Shown here one piece after another: positions 21,726 to 31,479 of a DNA stretch of 44,745 nucleotides. The DNA is from Triparma columacea (Eukaryota; Sar; Bolidophyceae; Parmales; Triparmaceae). Each line of letters starts with the position of its first letter. Position 1 is the first letter of the stretch. The notes below the pieces were generated by a model, which searched no databases, was not told where the DNA came from, and was given only the letters and a program-made list of their open reading frames with translations. Location of the stretch: the NCBI GenBank assembly GCA_030267965.1, contig BRYA01000455.1:1-44745 (forward strand). The letters are read 5' to 3'. The position numbers were made by a program, and so were the translations under genes.

Positions 21726-22439
21726 TTAAAAGTTGCTCGAGTGTCCGACATGCCTGGTGATATCTTTTTTCTTCCCTCCTCCCATCATTTTCTCCTTCTT
21801 CTTCTTCTTCTTATTCTCCTCCTTCTTCTTATCTTCCGCCGCCTTGATCGCCGCCGCGATCCCTTCCGGTGTGCTAGCCTTCTCTTTCTTTTTCGCGGCT
21901 AGGACTTTCTTTATGTCCACGACTGAGTCCACACCTTCGGAGGTGTCGGGTGAATCCTCCTCCTTCTTCTTCTTCTTCTGCTGCTTCTTCTTCTTCTTCT
22001 TCTTGTCACCCGTAGGCGAGGGTGCAGGGGCGGCTGCGGCCGGGGTCGGGGCCTCCGTGGCAGGGGCTGGGGCTGCGTTGGCGTCGACTCCGAATTCGTT
22101 AAGCATAGCGTCGAGGTCGTCCATCTCGGCGGCCTTTAGGGCCTTCTTCTCAGCCTTGGTCAGCTGCTTGGGAGGGCTGACCGGGGCAGCGACCTTTTCT
22201 TGGGATGCCTCGGTGGGGGGGGACTGGTTCTCGACTTCCTCCTCATCTTCCTCATCTTCTGAGTCTGAGTCCATGAGGACAGCGACCTTGCTATCAGTTT
22301 TTTTCTCCCCATTTCCTTCCTGGTTAGCTTCCGCAGTCATGTCCATGGCGACGCTTAGGGGGACGGTCTTGGTGGCGGTCTGGAACCCTGGGAGGCTGTC
22401 TCCTCCCTCCTCATCAGAATCGTCAATCCAGGAAGACAT
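21726..22439 (-). CDS. Acidic and lysine-rich protein (237 aa), unknown function
   Basis: Single exon; ATG at 22439 begins MSSWIDDSDEEGGDSLPGF. Layout: acidic N-terminus with SDSEDEEDEEEVE, then a short helix-like motif at about 93-117 (LTKAEKKALKAAEMDDLDAMLNEFG) that is the best candidate for a conserved element, then an Ala/Pro linker. Poly-Lys blocks follow (GDKKKKKKK, KKKKKEED), then the segment KASTPEGIAAAIKAAEDKKKEE and a basic end MMGGGKKKDITRHVGHSSNF. Low complexity and charge suggest a nucleolar or RNA-associated protein, but this is inference. Convergent with the pseudouridine synthase; divergent from the methyltransferase. Confidence 0.75.
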   Translation of the reverse strand: MSSWIDDSDEEGGDSLPGFQTATKTVPLSVAMDMTAEANQEGNGEKKTDSKVAVLMDSDSEDEEDEEEVENQSPPTEASQEKVAAPVSPPKQLTKAEKKALKAAEMDDLDAMLNEFGVDANAAPAPATEAPTPAAAAPAPSPTGDKKKKKKKQQKKKKKEEDSPDTSEGVDSVVDIKKVLAAKKKEKASTPEGIAAAIKAAEDKKKEENKKKKKKEKMMGGGKKKDITRHVGHSSNF

Positions 22440-23282
22440 GTTGTTGTGTTTTGGTGGTGGTGGTTGTGGTGGTGATGTTGGTGTATGGGGTATGTGTGGT
22501 GTATGGGGTGTTGTGTGTTTAGTTGTGCACTGTGTTGAGTGTTGGAGGTGGTTTAGCCTCTGTGGTTCTGCTGATGTGATTCTGTGTTTGTTGTGCTGGC
22601 TGAATGCTGAGTGAGTGAGTGTATACGTGTGTGTGTGTTAGTGTGTGTGTGGGTGAGAGAGGTAGTGTATCTGTGGGTTGTGTGTGTGTATGTGTGTGTG
22701 TATGTATGTGTGTGTGTGTATACTTCTACACACATACACACACATACATACACATACGCACACCCACATATAGTTATGAGCACGCAAATTTATCTCATGT
22801 GTGTATATGTATATGTCTGTAACAGCAAAATATTCTTCCAAATGGAGGGAATTGTTTCCGTGAGCGTGTTGATAGTGGCCATTTATGTTCGCAAATCAAC
22901 GCTAAAATGGTAATATAATAATACAACCCTGACATACAAGCACTAGATAATCTAATGATCCAATCTGTATAGTAAATACGTTCAAATTGAAGCAATAATC
23001 ACCTTGACAACAATGTGGGGTGAAAGGGAGCTGAAGTGGGAAATGGGAAAAAAGGAGGAGAAGAAAGAAAAAAGAAGTCAAAAGGAGTTACGGAGTCAGA
23101 AGAAGGAAACAGCCTCTGCTCAATATTAATACATACTGTTAGGGTTACTCACCCTACTATATCCTACTCTATCCTACTGACTCACTCAAATAATACCAAA
23201 ATCATACATCGACGACAAAGCCCCTCCCCACATACCCCACAAATACATACACCACACATACATATATACACCACGCATACAT
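22440..23282. repeat. TG/CA microsatellite region with inverted repeat, divergent promoter region
   Basis: The 843 bases between two divergent genes. 22440-22740 is (TG)n-rich on the plus strand, with GTGTGTATGTGT units. At 22690-22765 the TG run turns into a CA run (TGTGTATAC TTC TACACACATAC), making an imperfect inverted repeat able to form a hairpin. The remainder, 22770-23282, is AT-rich without a convincing gene; a second CA/TA-rich patch (ACATACATATATACACC) lies just before the methyltransferase start. Confidence 0.75.
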
Positions 23283-24962
23283 ATGTCCAACTTCACAACA
23301 TCTGCACTCCTAGCACGCCAAGCAGGCGACATAGAAGGCTACATTGTCGCATTGAAAGCTTCCTACAGCCTGCCAGAGGAAGACTTCACCAAGCTCTACT
23401 CACACCACCTTCTCCCAGATGTCCCTCCACCCTCGTCCGTAGACCCTGCAATAAGGCTAATATTCCAAAACCACAACTACACGTACAAGAGCGCCCATGA
23501 ATATCTATCAAAGGTTCCCTCCTCTTCCCTAGATCTACCCCCCAATACATCCCTTCCAGAGATCCTCGACGCCAATTACTTCCACAGCGTCCGTAGTCTT
23601 CTCCCAACCCCCACCTCAGCTACCGAGGTTCTGCTTTCCCTCTTCCTATTCGGTCTATCCCTCCCCTCCCAAGCCTTAAAATCCTACCTATCAGATTCGG
23701 AACTCACCCTCCTGACCACCTCCTCCATCCTAAAAAGTCTCCCTCATTCCCCTTCCTACTTTCTGTCCCCCTACCAGATATACCCCCTCCCAACCTTCCA
23801 ATCTCCCCCCCCCCTTAATCCCCCCTTAATCCTCCTTGCAACAGACTGGTCACTCTCGTCTCTAATCCCCCCCAAGTACACAGTAATGCCCATAGGTCTC
23901 GACACTCTCGAGTTACTATCCCTCACCACCTCTTCCTCTCCCTCAACGGGCACCCAGGAAGTCCTGGATTTATGTTGCGGCTCTGGAGCGCAGGGTATAT
24001 CATACAAGATATTAACAGACCCTACATGCGAACTCACCATGGTGGATGTTAACCCTCGTGCTGTAATTCTTTGTCGTTTTAACGCTTCTTTGAACGGCGT
24101 ATCTGTAAACGTGAAGTTAGGTTCCTGTTACTCACCGTTAGATGCTCCTTCAAAATTCGCCCTTATACTTTGCAACCCACCATTCGTAGCTGTACCTGAG
24201 CCCCCTTCAAACGTAAACGTTTACGACCTACCTAGCCTGTACGCAAGTGGTGGTCCGAAAGGCGACGAGGTGCTTAAAGAGGTTTTGGGGGGACTTAAAT
24301 TTAGACTTGAGGAAAACGGGAGATTTTACGCAGTCACCGAAGTACAGAACGTAACCAAAAGCCCACTTACCATCATGAATATGCTAGGCAAGGAGGGGGG
24401 TGGTAGGGTTAACGTAGCGTACTGTGTTGAAGACGTTGAGGATATCGCGGAGTACAGCGTCGCTAGGAGTGAGGAGAGTGGGATTGATGTGGTAGGGGGA
24501 GGGGAGGGTTACGAGATGGGGATTAACGGGGACGGGGAGACGAGTGATAGAGCGCTGGTTTTGATATCGGTTGGGCTCGATGATGAGGGGGAGAACCTGT
24601 ACGGTTATAGTAAGGGAATAACTGTAGAATACCCGGGGGACGCGTTCCTAGAGAGTGAGGGGAGGGAGTTTTTAAGGGAACATTTAGTGTTCGAACCAAT
24701 AAGGACAGTAGGACACGTAGGCATGGACAAGCAGGCGTTCGTAGAGGCTGAGAGGTTGAAGGAGTTCGTCTGCGAGGCCGAGGCTGCGGCTCTCCGGTCT
24801 ATATTCACGGACCCCCAAACAAGGGCTATCTGCGAGGGTAAGCTGGGGGCAAGGTGGGAGAGTGTACTTGCGAAATTCGAGAGCAGGGAGTGGGGTGGGG
24901 AACATGTTAGGGACGTGGTGGAAAGACTGGACGCACCACACCTTAAACCTACGGGATTATAG
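23283..24962 (+). CDS. Bacterial-type MTS-domain methyltransferase (NPPF motif)
   Basis: Intronless; ATG at 23283, 559 aa. The SAM-binding motif I is LDLCCGSGAQGISYK at about 226-240, followed by the acidic motif II (MVDVNPRAVILCRFNASLNG). The catalytic tetrapeptide NPPF lies in LILCNPPFVAVP at about 299, then YASGGPKGDEVLKEVL. N-P-P-[FY] methyltransferases of the MTS/HemK superfamily act on amide or exocyclic nitrogens of glutamine or nucleobases; the substrate here is not decided. The N-terminal 220 residues (helical, ending ..LLATDWSLSSLIPPKYTVMPIGLDTLELL) resemble, from memory, the domain preceding MTS in uncharacterised actinobacterial proteins (DUF7059-like). The C-terminal 170 residues are unassigned. 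No introns among intron-rich neighbours fits acquisition from bacteria. Confidence 0.75.
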   Translation: MSNFTTSALLARQAGDIEGYIVALKASYSLPEEDFTKLYSHHLLPDVPPPSSVDPAIRLIFQNHNYTYKSAHEYLSKVPSSSLDLPPNTSLPEILDANYFHSVRSLLPTPTSATEVLLSLFLFGLSLPSQALKSYLSDSELTLLTTSSILKSLPHSPSYFLSPYQIYPLPTFQSPPPLNPPLILLATDWSLSSLIPPKYTVMPIGLDTLELLSLTTSSSPSTGTQEVLDLCCGSGAQGISYKILTDPTCELTMVDVNPRAVILCRFNASLNGVSVNVKLGSCYSPLDAPSKFALILCNPPFVAVPEPPSNVNVYDLPSLYASGGPKGDEVLKEVLGGLKFRLEENGRFYAVTEVQNVTKSPLTIMNMLGKEGGGRVNVAYCVEDVEDIAEYSVARSEESGIDVVGGGEGYEMGINGDGETSDRALVLISVGLDDEGENLYGYSKGITVEYPGDAFLESEGREFLREHLVFEPIRTVGHVGMDKQAFVEAERLKEFVCEAEAAALRSIFTDPQTRAICEGKLGARWESVLAKFESREWGGEHVRDVVERLDAPHLKPTGL

Positions 24963-25126
24963 AGAGGATGAGGGGGGGGACAGATAGCGCTGCTTTTGGG
25001 GTAGCGTCACTGGTTAATAACTTGCAATAGGATTACCATTTTTTCTTCTTCGCACACACGGTCAAATATTATTACTGTACTTCCCATTATTTTTTATTTT
25101 TCACAACATTCATTTCGTTTTATTTT

Positions 25127-26604
25127 TCAAGCCGCCGTGAAATTTCTTAAATCCAAAAGCCCGGACCCTGTCGAAGATTGGGTACCGGGCAAGGCAGGTC
25201 TTGAGGTTGACGCCGCCGCTGGAACCATTGTCATTTGCGCGATCGGGACGTTGACGATAACAGGAAACTGTTGACCGGGGGCACAACCCTGTGGGATAAT
25301 GACAATCATTGGTCCTGCAGCTGTCGGCACTTGCAACTGGCTCCCTGGGACCGCTCCTGCAGGGCAGATGACCATAAGTTGCTGTTGTTGCTGACTTAAG
25401 ACCTGCACTTGTTGCATCTGAACCTCCTGTGCTTGTACCTGGCTTTGTACCTGGACTTGTTCTTGAAATTGTGCTTGTGTCGCATCCTTCTCAGTGGCAG
25501 CGACGCCCTCCTTGTCGTTGTACTTGGCAAGCATTTTGGTTCTCTTGAAGCTTACGGTAAAGCGGAAAGGGTGCAGACAAGCGTCTAATACACACACTGT
25601 TGTTGTCCTTGAAGCCCTTTACATTGAAGAAGTAACCCAAAGACCCCAAGATCCAGATCGCCGGCATGGCCATGATCAAAATGCAGTCCTGCAAGACGAG
25701 CATCGTGCCGAAATGATCCTCACAACCTCGCATCCTTTTTTCTGTGCACTTGCTGTAAAGCCATGGGAATACACCGAAAACTACCACGATCAGGGTGGCG
25801 AGAATCGGACCTAGTTGAAACAAGTTCACTGCGAGGTCTTTTTCCTTGCTGTCGGGCGACAGACCGTTGCTGTCCGTTCGGAGTTTCAGGACGAACGTTA
25901 CGATGGTTATCAACCAGACCCAGGCGCAGACATCCTTCGCCCGCCAGACCAAACTGAAGGTGAGCAGCGCCAAGAATAGCGTGCTGCACACGGCTAGGAA
26001 GAGGTCGGCAGTCGTTACGCACTCAGGCAAATGCTCGTATTCCTCCTGCTTAGCGGTGTCATTGGGGTACTTGACGTTGTTGTCGTAGCAGCCAAAGTCA
26101 CCCACGCCCAACTGCCACTTTATCTGCAGGGCTATCAGATAAATCCCCAGCACTTGCGCCGTGTTGATGTCGTCGAAGAAGAAATCACGAGCAGAAATTA
26201 CCTTCGGAGTGTTTACGTTGGAAAACTTTGCGGGGAATAGCTGCACCGAATCCGAGTGTTGGTTAGGGTGGGATGTTTGGTTAGGGTGAGATGTTTGGTT
26301 AGGGTGGGATGTTTGGTTAGGGTGGGATGTTTGGGTTAGGGTTTTTGTTAGTGGACCAGCATCGTCGGAAGGGGGTCGTCCCTTGCCACTGGCACTCCTT
26401 CCTCACCTCCATGAATTCGAGCCCAAAGCTAAGCAGGACCAGAAAAGGAAGGCCGCTGTTGAAGGCGAAGAAAATGCCACTTCCTGGGGAGTTTTGCACG
26501 AACACCAGTACGGTCAGGAGAAAATCGAGTAGGAAAATAGCCCTCGGGATCACCATTGGAGTCGCACCAGATATCAAATACGCCCGTAGGCGTCTAGAAA
26601 ACAT
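25127..26604 (-). CDS. Polytopic membrane protein with Gln-rich, VPxGxxPGQQF-type tail
   Basis: Exon 1 is 26407-26604 (ATG at 26604; MFSRRLRAYLISG), donor GTGAGG in phase 0. Exon 2 begins at 26240 after TCGGTGCAG. About six hydrophobic helices follow, with acidic/Cys loops (VGDFGCYD, LPECVTT, KCTEKRMRGCED). The last part, about 25550-25127, is in another frame, so a short intron near 25550-25605 is needed. Candidates are donor GTGTAT with acceptor CCGTAAG, or donor GTGTGT with acceptor CTTCAAG; the junction is unresolved, and a real stop at 25491 cannot be excluded. The tail has a Val/Gln repeat (QVQVQSQVQAQEVQMQQVQV), then VICPAGAVPGSQLQV and VIIPQGCAPGQQFPVIV, a motif I recall in protist proteins. 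Total about 415 aa. Function unknown. Confidence 0.6.
26241..26406 (-). repeat. Intronic 18-bp minisatellite with TTAGGG units
   Basis: Intron 1 of the membrane-protein gene holds four copies of GGTTAGGGTGGGATGTTT (one with an A in place of G) between about 26264 and 26335, ending GGGTTAGGGTTTTT. Each copy carries TTAGGG on the plus strand. The repeat is interstitial and not a chromosome end, since genes continue on both sides. Confidence 0.8.
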
Positions 26605-26675
26605 TATTATGAGACCTTGAAACTCTCTCTCTCATCCACCCCTCAACAACACGCATTGCATCAAATTTTTTGAGA

Positions 26676-26879
26676 ATGGATGACTCTATTCAGTTATCAT
26701 TCCCCCTTCTCGCAGCAGTGGCCCTCTTCGTGAAGTTCGTCTTCTGGTTGAGTTCTCCAGATCCTGCAGTCCACTCGTTGCTCTCCTCACATTATCATAA
26801 GAAGGGGCATCTCGCAACATCACTCGAGGGCCTCAATAAATTGGGTAAACGGATAACACAGACGAAAAAATCCAAATAG
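26676..26879 (+). CDS. Possible 67-residue membrane protein with KKXX ending
   Basis: ATG at 26676 opens MDDSIQLSFPLLAAVALFVKFVFWL, one membrane helix at about 8-25, then a short polar tail ending KKSK, a dilysine ER-retrieval pattern. It starts 71 bases from the ATG of the divergent membrane gene, a spacing also seen at other gene pairs here. There is no homology I recognise; at this length chance is possible. Convergent with the kinase-like/ankyrin gene. Confidence 0.4.
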   Translation: MDDSIQLSFPLLAAVALFVKFVFWLSSPDPAVHSLLSSHYHKKGHLATSLEGLNKLGKRITQTKKSK

Positions 26880-27141
26880 TATGTTGAATAAAGGGTTCGA
26901 GAAAGGCCTTGCTAGTTAGCCTCAGCTTCCTAGTACCTTTGATAGTAGAAATAAATAGACGATGTTGTGCCACTGTGTGAGAACCCTCAAATTTTCCCTT
27001 TTGCTGGAAACCCTCAGGCGACCGTTGAGCACATGTCACCACACATACACACTTATCCCCCCCCCCCACGATAGCAGCGTTTTGTTTCACAACAACCCAT
27101 CCTTAGTTCAGTCCGTTCAATCATTCATCCACCATCCACCA

Positions 27142-30100
27142 TCAGTGAGCAGTCTGCGGCCTTTCTACTCTTCTTCCTGTCCTCGTCGGCGGCGTCCCGA
27201 ACCCGCGCAACTTGGCTGTATTCGGCCTTTTCATCTTCCCTTCCCTCGTCCCTCTCACAGCTTCCGCAGTCCCCGGTCTGACCTTCCCCCTGACAGCAGA
27301 TCTACTTTGCCCCCCCGGCGCCGTCCTTGGTCGTCCCGGTGTCCCCCCTCCCCCCCTCCCCCCCTTCCTACCATTCACATCCACCCCCCCATCCAGTAGA
27401 CTGATGATCACTGGGTTCTTGTGCCTGTACATTGGAGCGCTCAAAGGCCTCATATGCTTGGCCCTCGGGTCACTGACGTACCCACCATTCCTGACGACGC
27501 TCGCGATCTCCTTCGCCGTTCTTCCCCTGTGGTTCTTGGCCCCAAGAACCCCCTTAACTTTGTCACCCAAATTCGTCAGGCTCCCTACCATTTGCTTCTT
27601 CATGGGGGAGCCCGCCCGCCGACGTGCTTCCATTTTCTTAGCCATCCTCCTCCTCTCTTCCTCGTAGATAAGAAGCTTGACGCAACGAGTGTGATTTAGC
27701 CTAGTGGCAAAGAAGAGAGGTGTCTCTGCCTGAAAGTTCTTGACATCCCTGTTTGCTCCGTTCTCGAGGAGGAATTTCATGATATCGTAGTCTCCTACTC
27801 GAGCGGCATCGTGTAGCAAGGTCGTTCCGGTGAGAACATCCTTCCTGTTGATATCGAACTTGAATTGCTTCCCCAAATGTAACAGGTACTCCAGAGCCTG
27901 CAGATTCCTTGCAAAGACTGCGGCCGAGAAACAGTTGTCGTCCCCCTGAATGACGGCCTTGAGAGCCGCAGAACTTATCGCGCTGTCCACGATATCATAG
28001 CGGTACGAGTCGAAGCTCTCAACCCTGATAATTGCCATCTTCCAACCCCAACTGTTGAAGTACACGCTGTTGAAATCTTGGTTAAAGTTCCTGCTCTTGA
28101 ACATCATGACGACCTTAGTCGCCTTGACAAACAGGGAATTCTCCAACGACGGGAGATTCTCGTTCGTGTACACCTCGTCCCCCAGGGGTGTTGTGCACGC
28201 CGTGTCTGAGATGGGCGGGTAATGGGTGAGACTATACATCTATCACAACCCTTTCTTCTGCCTGCCTCACTCACCTTCGAAGAACCTGATTTCGGCATTT
28301 CCACTCTTGATGTCGCAGTGGTGGTGGAAGGCAATGACGACCCCGGAATCGCTCCCGAACTGTACCCCCCCATCGTTGGAGGGGGTCAACTGGACCACGT
28401 GGCACGCGGAGGGCTTGTACGGGTGCAAGCTCTCCACAACCATTGCATTCGTGTCAATGCAAAGTTGGCTGAAAACGTCGCTCCTGTTTATTTCGTGTCT
28501 GGGTTTCCCCTCGTCCCAATCGTCCTCTTCCTCGCTGCTCTCCTCGTTGTTCTCTTTCTCCACGGGACCTCCTTTATTCCCAACTTTTTCCTTTTGCTGC
28601 TTCCTGAACCACCGCACAGTCCTTTCCATGTCCTCCCTAACGAGTCTCTTTAGTACCTCAAACGGGACCCCTACCTGGCAAGCTTCAGAGGGGCACTTGG
28701 CAACCTTAATTATCCGTTTTATACGGCCCTTCCGCTCGTTTTGCATCATGGTGATCCGCTTTACCTTAGCCGCTTTTACCTTTCGTTTCCTCAGCAGCAG
28801 GTCAAACTCCATTTGCTTCTTCTTCTTTTCCTGGAGAACAGCTTCGTGATGGAACATAATCTTGGACAGTCCAATCTCAAGCACCGACTTCGCGACCTTA
28901 GGGGCCAACCTAGAGACGAGGATTTGCTGCGGCAGGAGGAGCGAGGCGACGACCGAAGGATAAGCATTAATGGGAGACGAGCTGAAGGACGTAGTAAATG
29001 AAGAAAAAAACTGAACGTCGTAAACACGCTCCTCCTTGCTGCACTTCCCGTTGTTCCCCTCTCTCACCTCAATCTCCTCCTTGGACATGTCTCTTGTGTA
29101 CACCTTGTACTTCGCCCTCAGCCTTTCTTTCTCTTGTTCCTCGTAGGATACAAAGTTGGCCGAATACAGCGACGACGCCGCCTTGTTCTCAAGAAGCCTG
29201 GCCTCTTTTAGCGCCACCTCTTTCATTGCTTCGTGGAGTGGTCGGACCCACTGCTGCCTCTCCTCCAGAATGCGCCGCCTTTCAATTTCTTCGGCCGTGG
29301 ACTTGAGCTCCAGCTGCTTGAAGTGTTCTTGCGCTTGGAGTTTGTCCAACTTCTGCTTAATCTTCCCCCTCGCCAACCTCCCCCACGCAGTGATGCTCCC
29401 GGGTTCCTGTCCCGCAAGGAGATCCAACGAGTTGTCGAGGAACATCACGGCCTTCTTCAGTTTGTTCAAGCTCAAGAGGGCCTTGCCCTGGCCACAGCAG
29501 GCGGCGGCTACACCCTCCTGGCAGGCAAACTTGGCGGCGACCTTTGCTGCATTGCCGTACAAGGTGAAGGCGAGCTGGTAGTCCTCGGAACGGTGGGCGA
29601 CGGAGGCTTCGACGAAAGCGTCAACGAGGGCGAATATGTCCTCCTTCTCCCCGTAGCCGTTGATTCTGAGGAAGATGGCGGGGAAGTTGTCATACTTTGA
29701 GATGTTCTTTCCATAGCAATCAACGAAGTTGCTGATTTTCTTCATCATCGCCTTTCCGAAAGGCGAGATTGGCCTTTCTCTCTCGCTGGCTGCTACCGGC
29801 AGCTTATTGGGTTCCAACTTATGCTCTAACCATCTAAAATGAGTGGAGGTGAAGAGACAAGGAACGAAAGGGGTTGCGTTAATGAATTAAGGAGGTGGCA
29901 GAGTCGAGTGGAGAGAGATAAATTTAGGAGTGTACTTATAGGTCAAGATGCCCTCACGACGCTCGCAGTGTATCTTTGCGACGTTTGTTTACTTTTGGTT
30001 CCGTGATTCCCATGCTCACCTTACACAGATTTCATCAGGAACATCAATTTCAACCACAAGGTCTATCAGTCCGGATTCCATGAGAGAATCGTGGACTCCC

Positions 30101-30297
30101 GACCCATCGCCGTCCTCCAACAGGCATCCCGTGGACTTGCTGACCAATTTACTATTGGAAAGCCAGTCGAGGACTGAAATCGGTTGTAAGTTGTCCTTGC
30201 CATACTTTTGAGCAAGCGATTTTATGAGCGTCGACTTGCCAGAGCAGGGTTTACCGACGACAAGAACGTATGGGAGGGACTTTTTATTCTCATTCAT
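27142..30297 (-). CDS. Adenylate-kinase-like / TPR / CUB-like / ankyrin protein with RPxTA tail (966 aa)
   Basis: Three exons: 30020-30297, 28275-29833, 27142-28205, phases 2 then 1, all consistent. The Walker A GKPCSGKST (residues 15-23) opens an adenylate-kinase-like fold to about 190 (LVVEIDVPDEICVR...INGYGEKEDIFALVDAFV). A canonical LID and GYPR segment is not obvious, so activity is uncertain. Tetratricopeptide-like helices span about 195-270 (YGNAAKVAA, GKALLSLNKLKKAV), then coiled coil. A beta-sandwich follows at about 555-690, with VVESLHPYKP...V.F and SWGWKMAI motifs as in the CUB-like domains of ZZ/HECT proteins. Ankyrin repeats lie at about 740-805 (TTLLHDAARVGDYDIMKFLLENGA). The basic tail has five R-P-x-[TS]-A motifs. 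Such tails recur in ciliary/microtubule proteins, so a flagellar scaffold role is inferred. Confidence 0.75.
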
Positions 30298-30686
30298 GAC
30301 GGTGAGACTTTGTTCTTTGATGCTGAGTGTCAAAGGAAGTTACTTCTGGGTCGGTGTGAACTCTTGTTTGAAGGGCGATGCGCGAAAAAATGAATGCTAA
30401 GTGGATTCAATGGAGGTTATGTTATGTGGCGACAAGGGAGAGATTAATTGACGTTTGAAAAAGAGGATTCCTTGGGCTAAAAGAAGAAAGAGTTGTTGCA
30501 AGTGTTCCAAGGGTTTGAGGAAAGAACTTTCTCATTTTTCTTTTCTTGGACTCCTTGACTTCATGACGATGTCGGTCGACATCGGCAAGATCACGTTTGC
30601 CAATAAATGATTTTGGGCACCACCGCGAATGCAATGTACTATCGAAGAATACTTAATTCAAAACAACAACTAAAAATCTCAACTCT
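30298..30686. other. Intergenic spacer, nothing recognised
   Basis: 389 bases between two minus-strand genes. It presumably contains the promoter of the kinase-like gene and the 3' side of the cytochrome b5 gene's spacer. No open frame above noise and no repeat. Confidence 0.5.
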
Positions 30687-31367
30687 CTAACTCTTGGCAA
30701 GGTACCCCACCTTGAGGACCCCAACCAGCCCCTCTATATTGACCCACCGGTGATACTTGTCGAACTCCGCCGTGCAGTCTGTCCCCGCTAATTTGAAGAT
30801 GATGTTCTTCCCCCCAGGGTGGTACGCTAAATACGGCCCTATGTTGTAGACGACTCCTCTGAGGACGATCCAGCAGTCGTGCAGGGTCTTGTGGGTGGCA
30901 ACCTCGGAGAGGGTTATATCGGGCCTGAGCTTGGAACCCTTGAGCTGGGCGAGGTCCTTGGAGGCCTGCTTCAAACGCACCCAGTCCATCATACCGAAAC
31001 CTTGAGCGAGCCGGAACTTCTGACGGGGGTTTACGGCCGTCTTACGGGAAGGTTTGAGTTTATAGCTAGTGGTTGCGGCAGGCAGGGCCTCGGCAGGCTT
31101 GGACTTGGGTGGGGGCATGGTATCGCAGTAAGGACGGATTTCCAAGTAAGAAGAAGACAAGTTTTTATTGGGAAGTGATTTTGGGGGAGGCATTGATGTA
31201 GTAGTAGAGACACTAGATGCAGCCACACTTGAAAATTCAGCCGACGAAGTTGCAGTTGACGTAGATGTTGCTGTATTTGCCAACCCAAGACTCTCTTCTG
31301 ACTGGGTGGAGCTTTTTTCGTTCTTTTCTGCACCTAAACCACCTGAAACTTCAGCAAAGGAGCTCAT
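30687..31367 (-). CDS. Cytochrome b5-domain protein (Ncb5or-type N-terminal half)
   Basis: Single exon; chosen ATG at 31367 (MSSFAEVSGGLG), 226 aa. The open frame continues upstream to 31724, but that part lies across the divergent polymerase gene's start and looks unrelated. The first about 115 residues are Ser/Thr/Pro-rich and disordered. The motif M-D-W-V-R-L-K at about 139 precedes the b5 core. The haem-ligating histidines are in YLAYHPGGKNI and FDKYHRWVN. MDW.RL..., DCWIVLRGVVYN and HRWVN match the N-terminal domain of cytochrome b5 reductase 4 (Ncb5or), but no CS or flavin-reductase domain follows. Likely a small electron-transfer protein without membrane anchor. Its start is 112 bases from the DNA polymerase start. 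Confidence 0.75.
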   Translation of the reverse strand: MSSFAEVSGGLGAEKNEKSSTQSEESLGLANTATSTSTATSSAEFSSVAASSVSTTTSMPPPKSLPNKNLSSSYLEIRPYCDTMPPPKSKPAEALPAATTSYKLKPSRKTAVNPRQKFRLAQGFGMMDWVRLKQASKDLAQLKGSKLRPDITLSEVATHKTLHDCWIVLRGVVYNIGPYLAYHPGGKNIIFKLAGTDCTAEFDKYHRWVNIEGLVGVLKVGYLAKS

Positions 31368-31479
31368 GATACAAAAAAAGCCGCTATGTCTATTTAACCT
31401 GCGAGAGTGTTGGAAATAGTGAAATTGATAACCTTTCCTTCTCCCCAAAAAAAGTCCCCAAGTGTTGTGCCCTGCTTTA

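Noticed and set aside
21733..22614. Plus-strand Phe/Ser-rich frame of 293 codons that looks like many membrane helices
   Set aside because: The hydrophobicity is only the complement of Lys/Glu codons of the Lys-rich gene.
27212..27667. Plus-strand hydrophobic frame opposite the ankyrin exon
   Set aside because: Mirror of the Arg/Pro-rich tail and ankyrin exon; no ATG-led gene structure or known motif.
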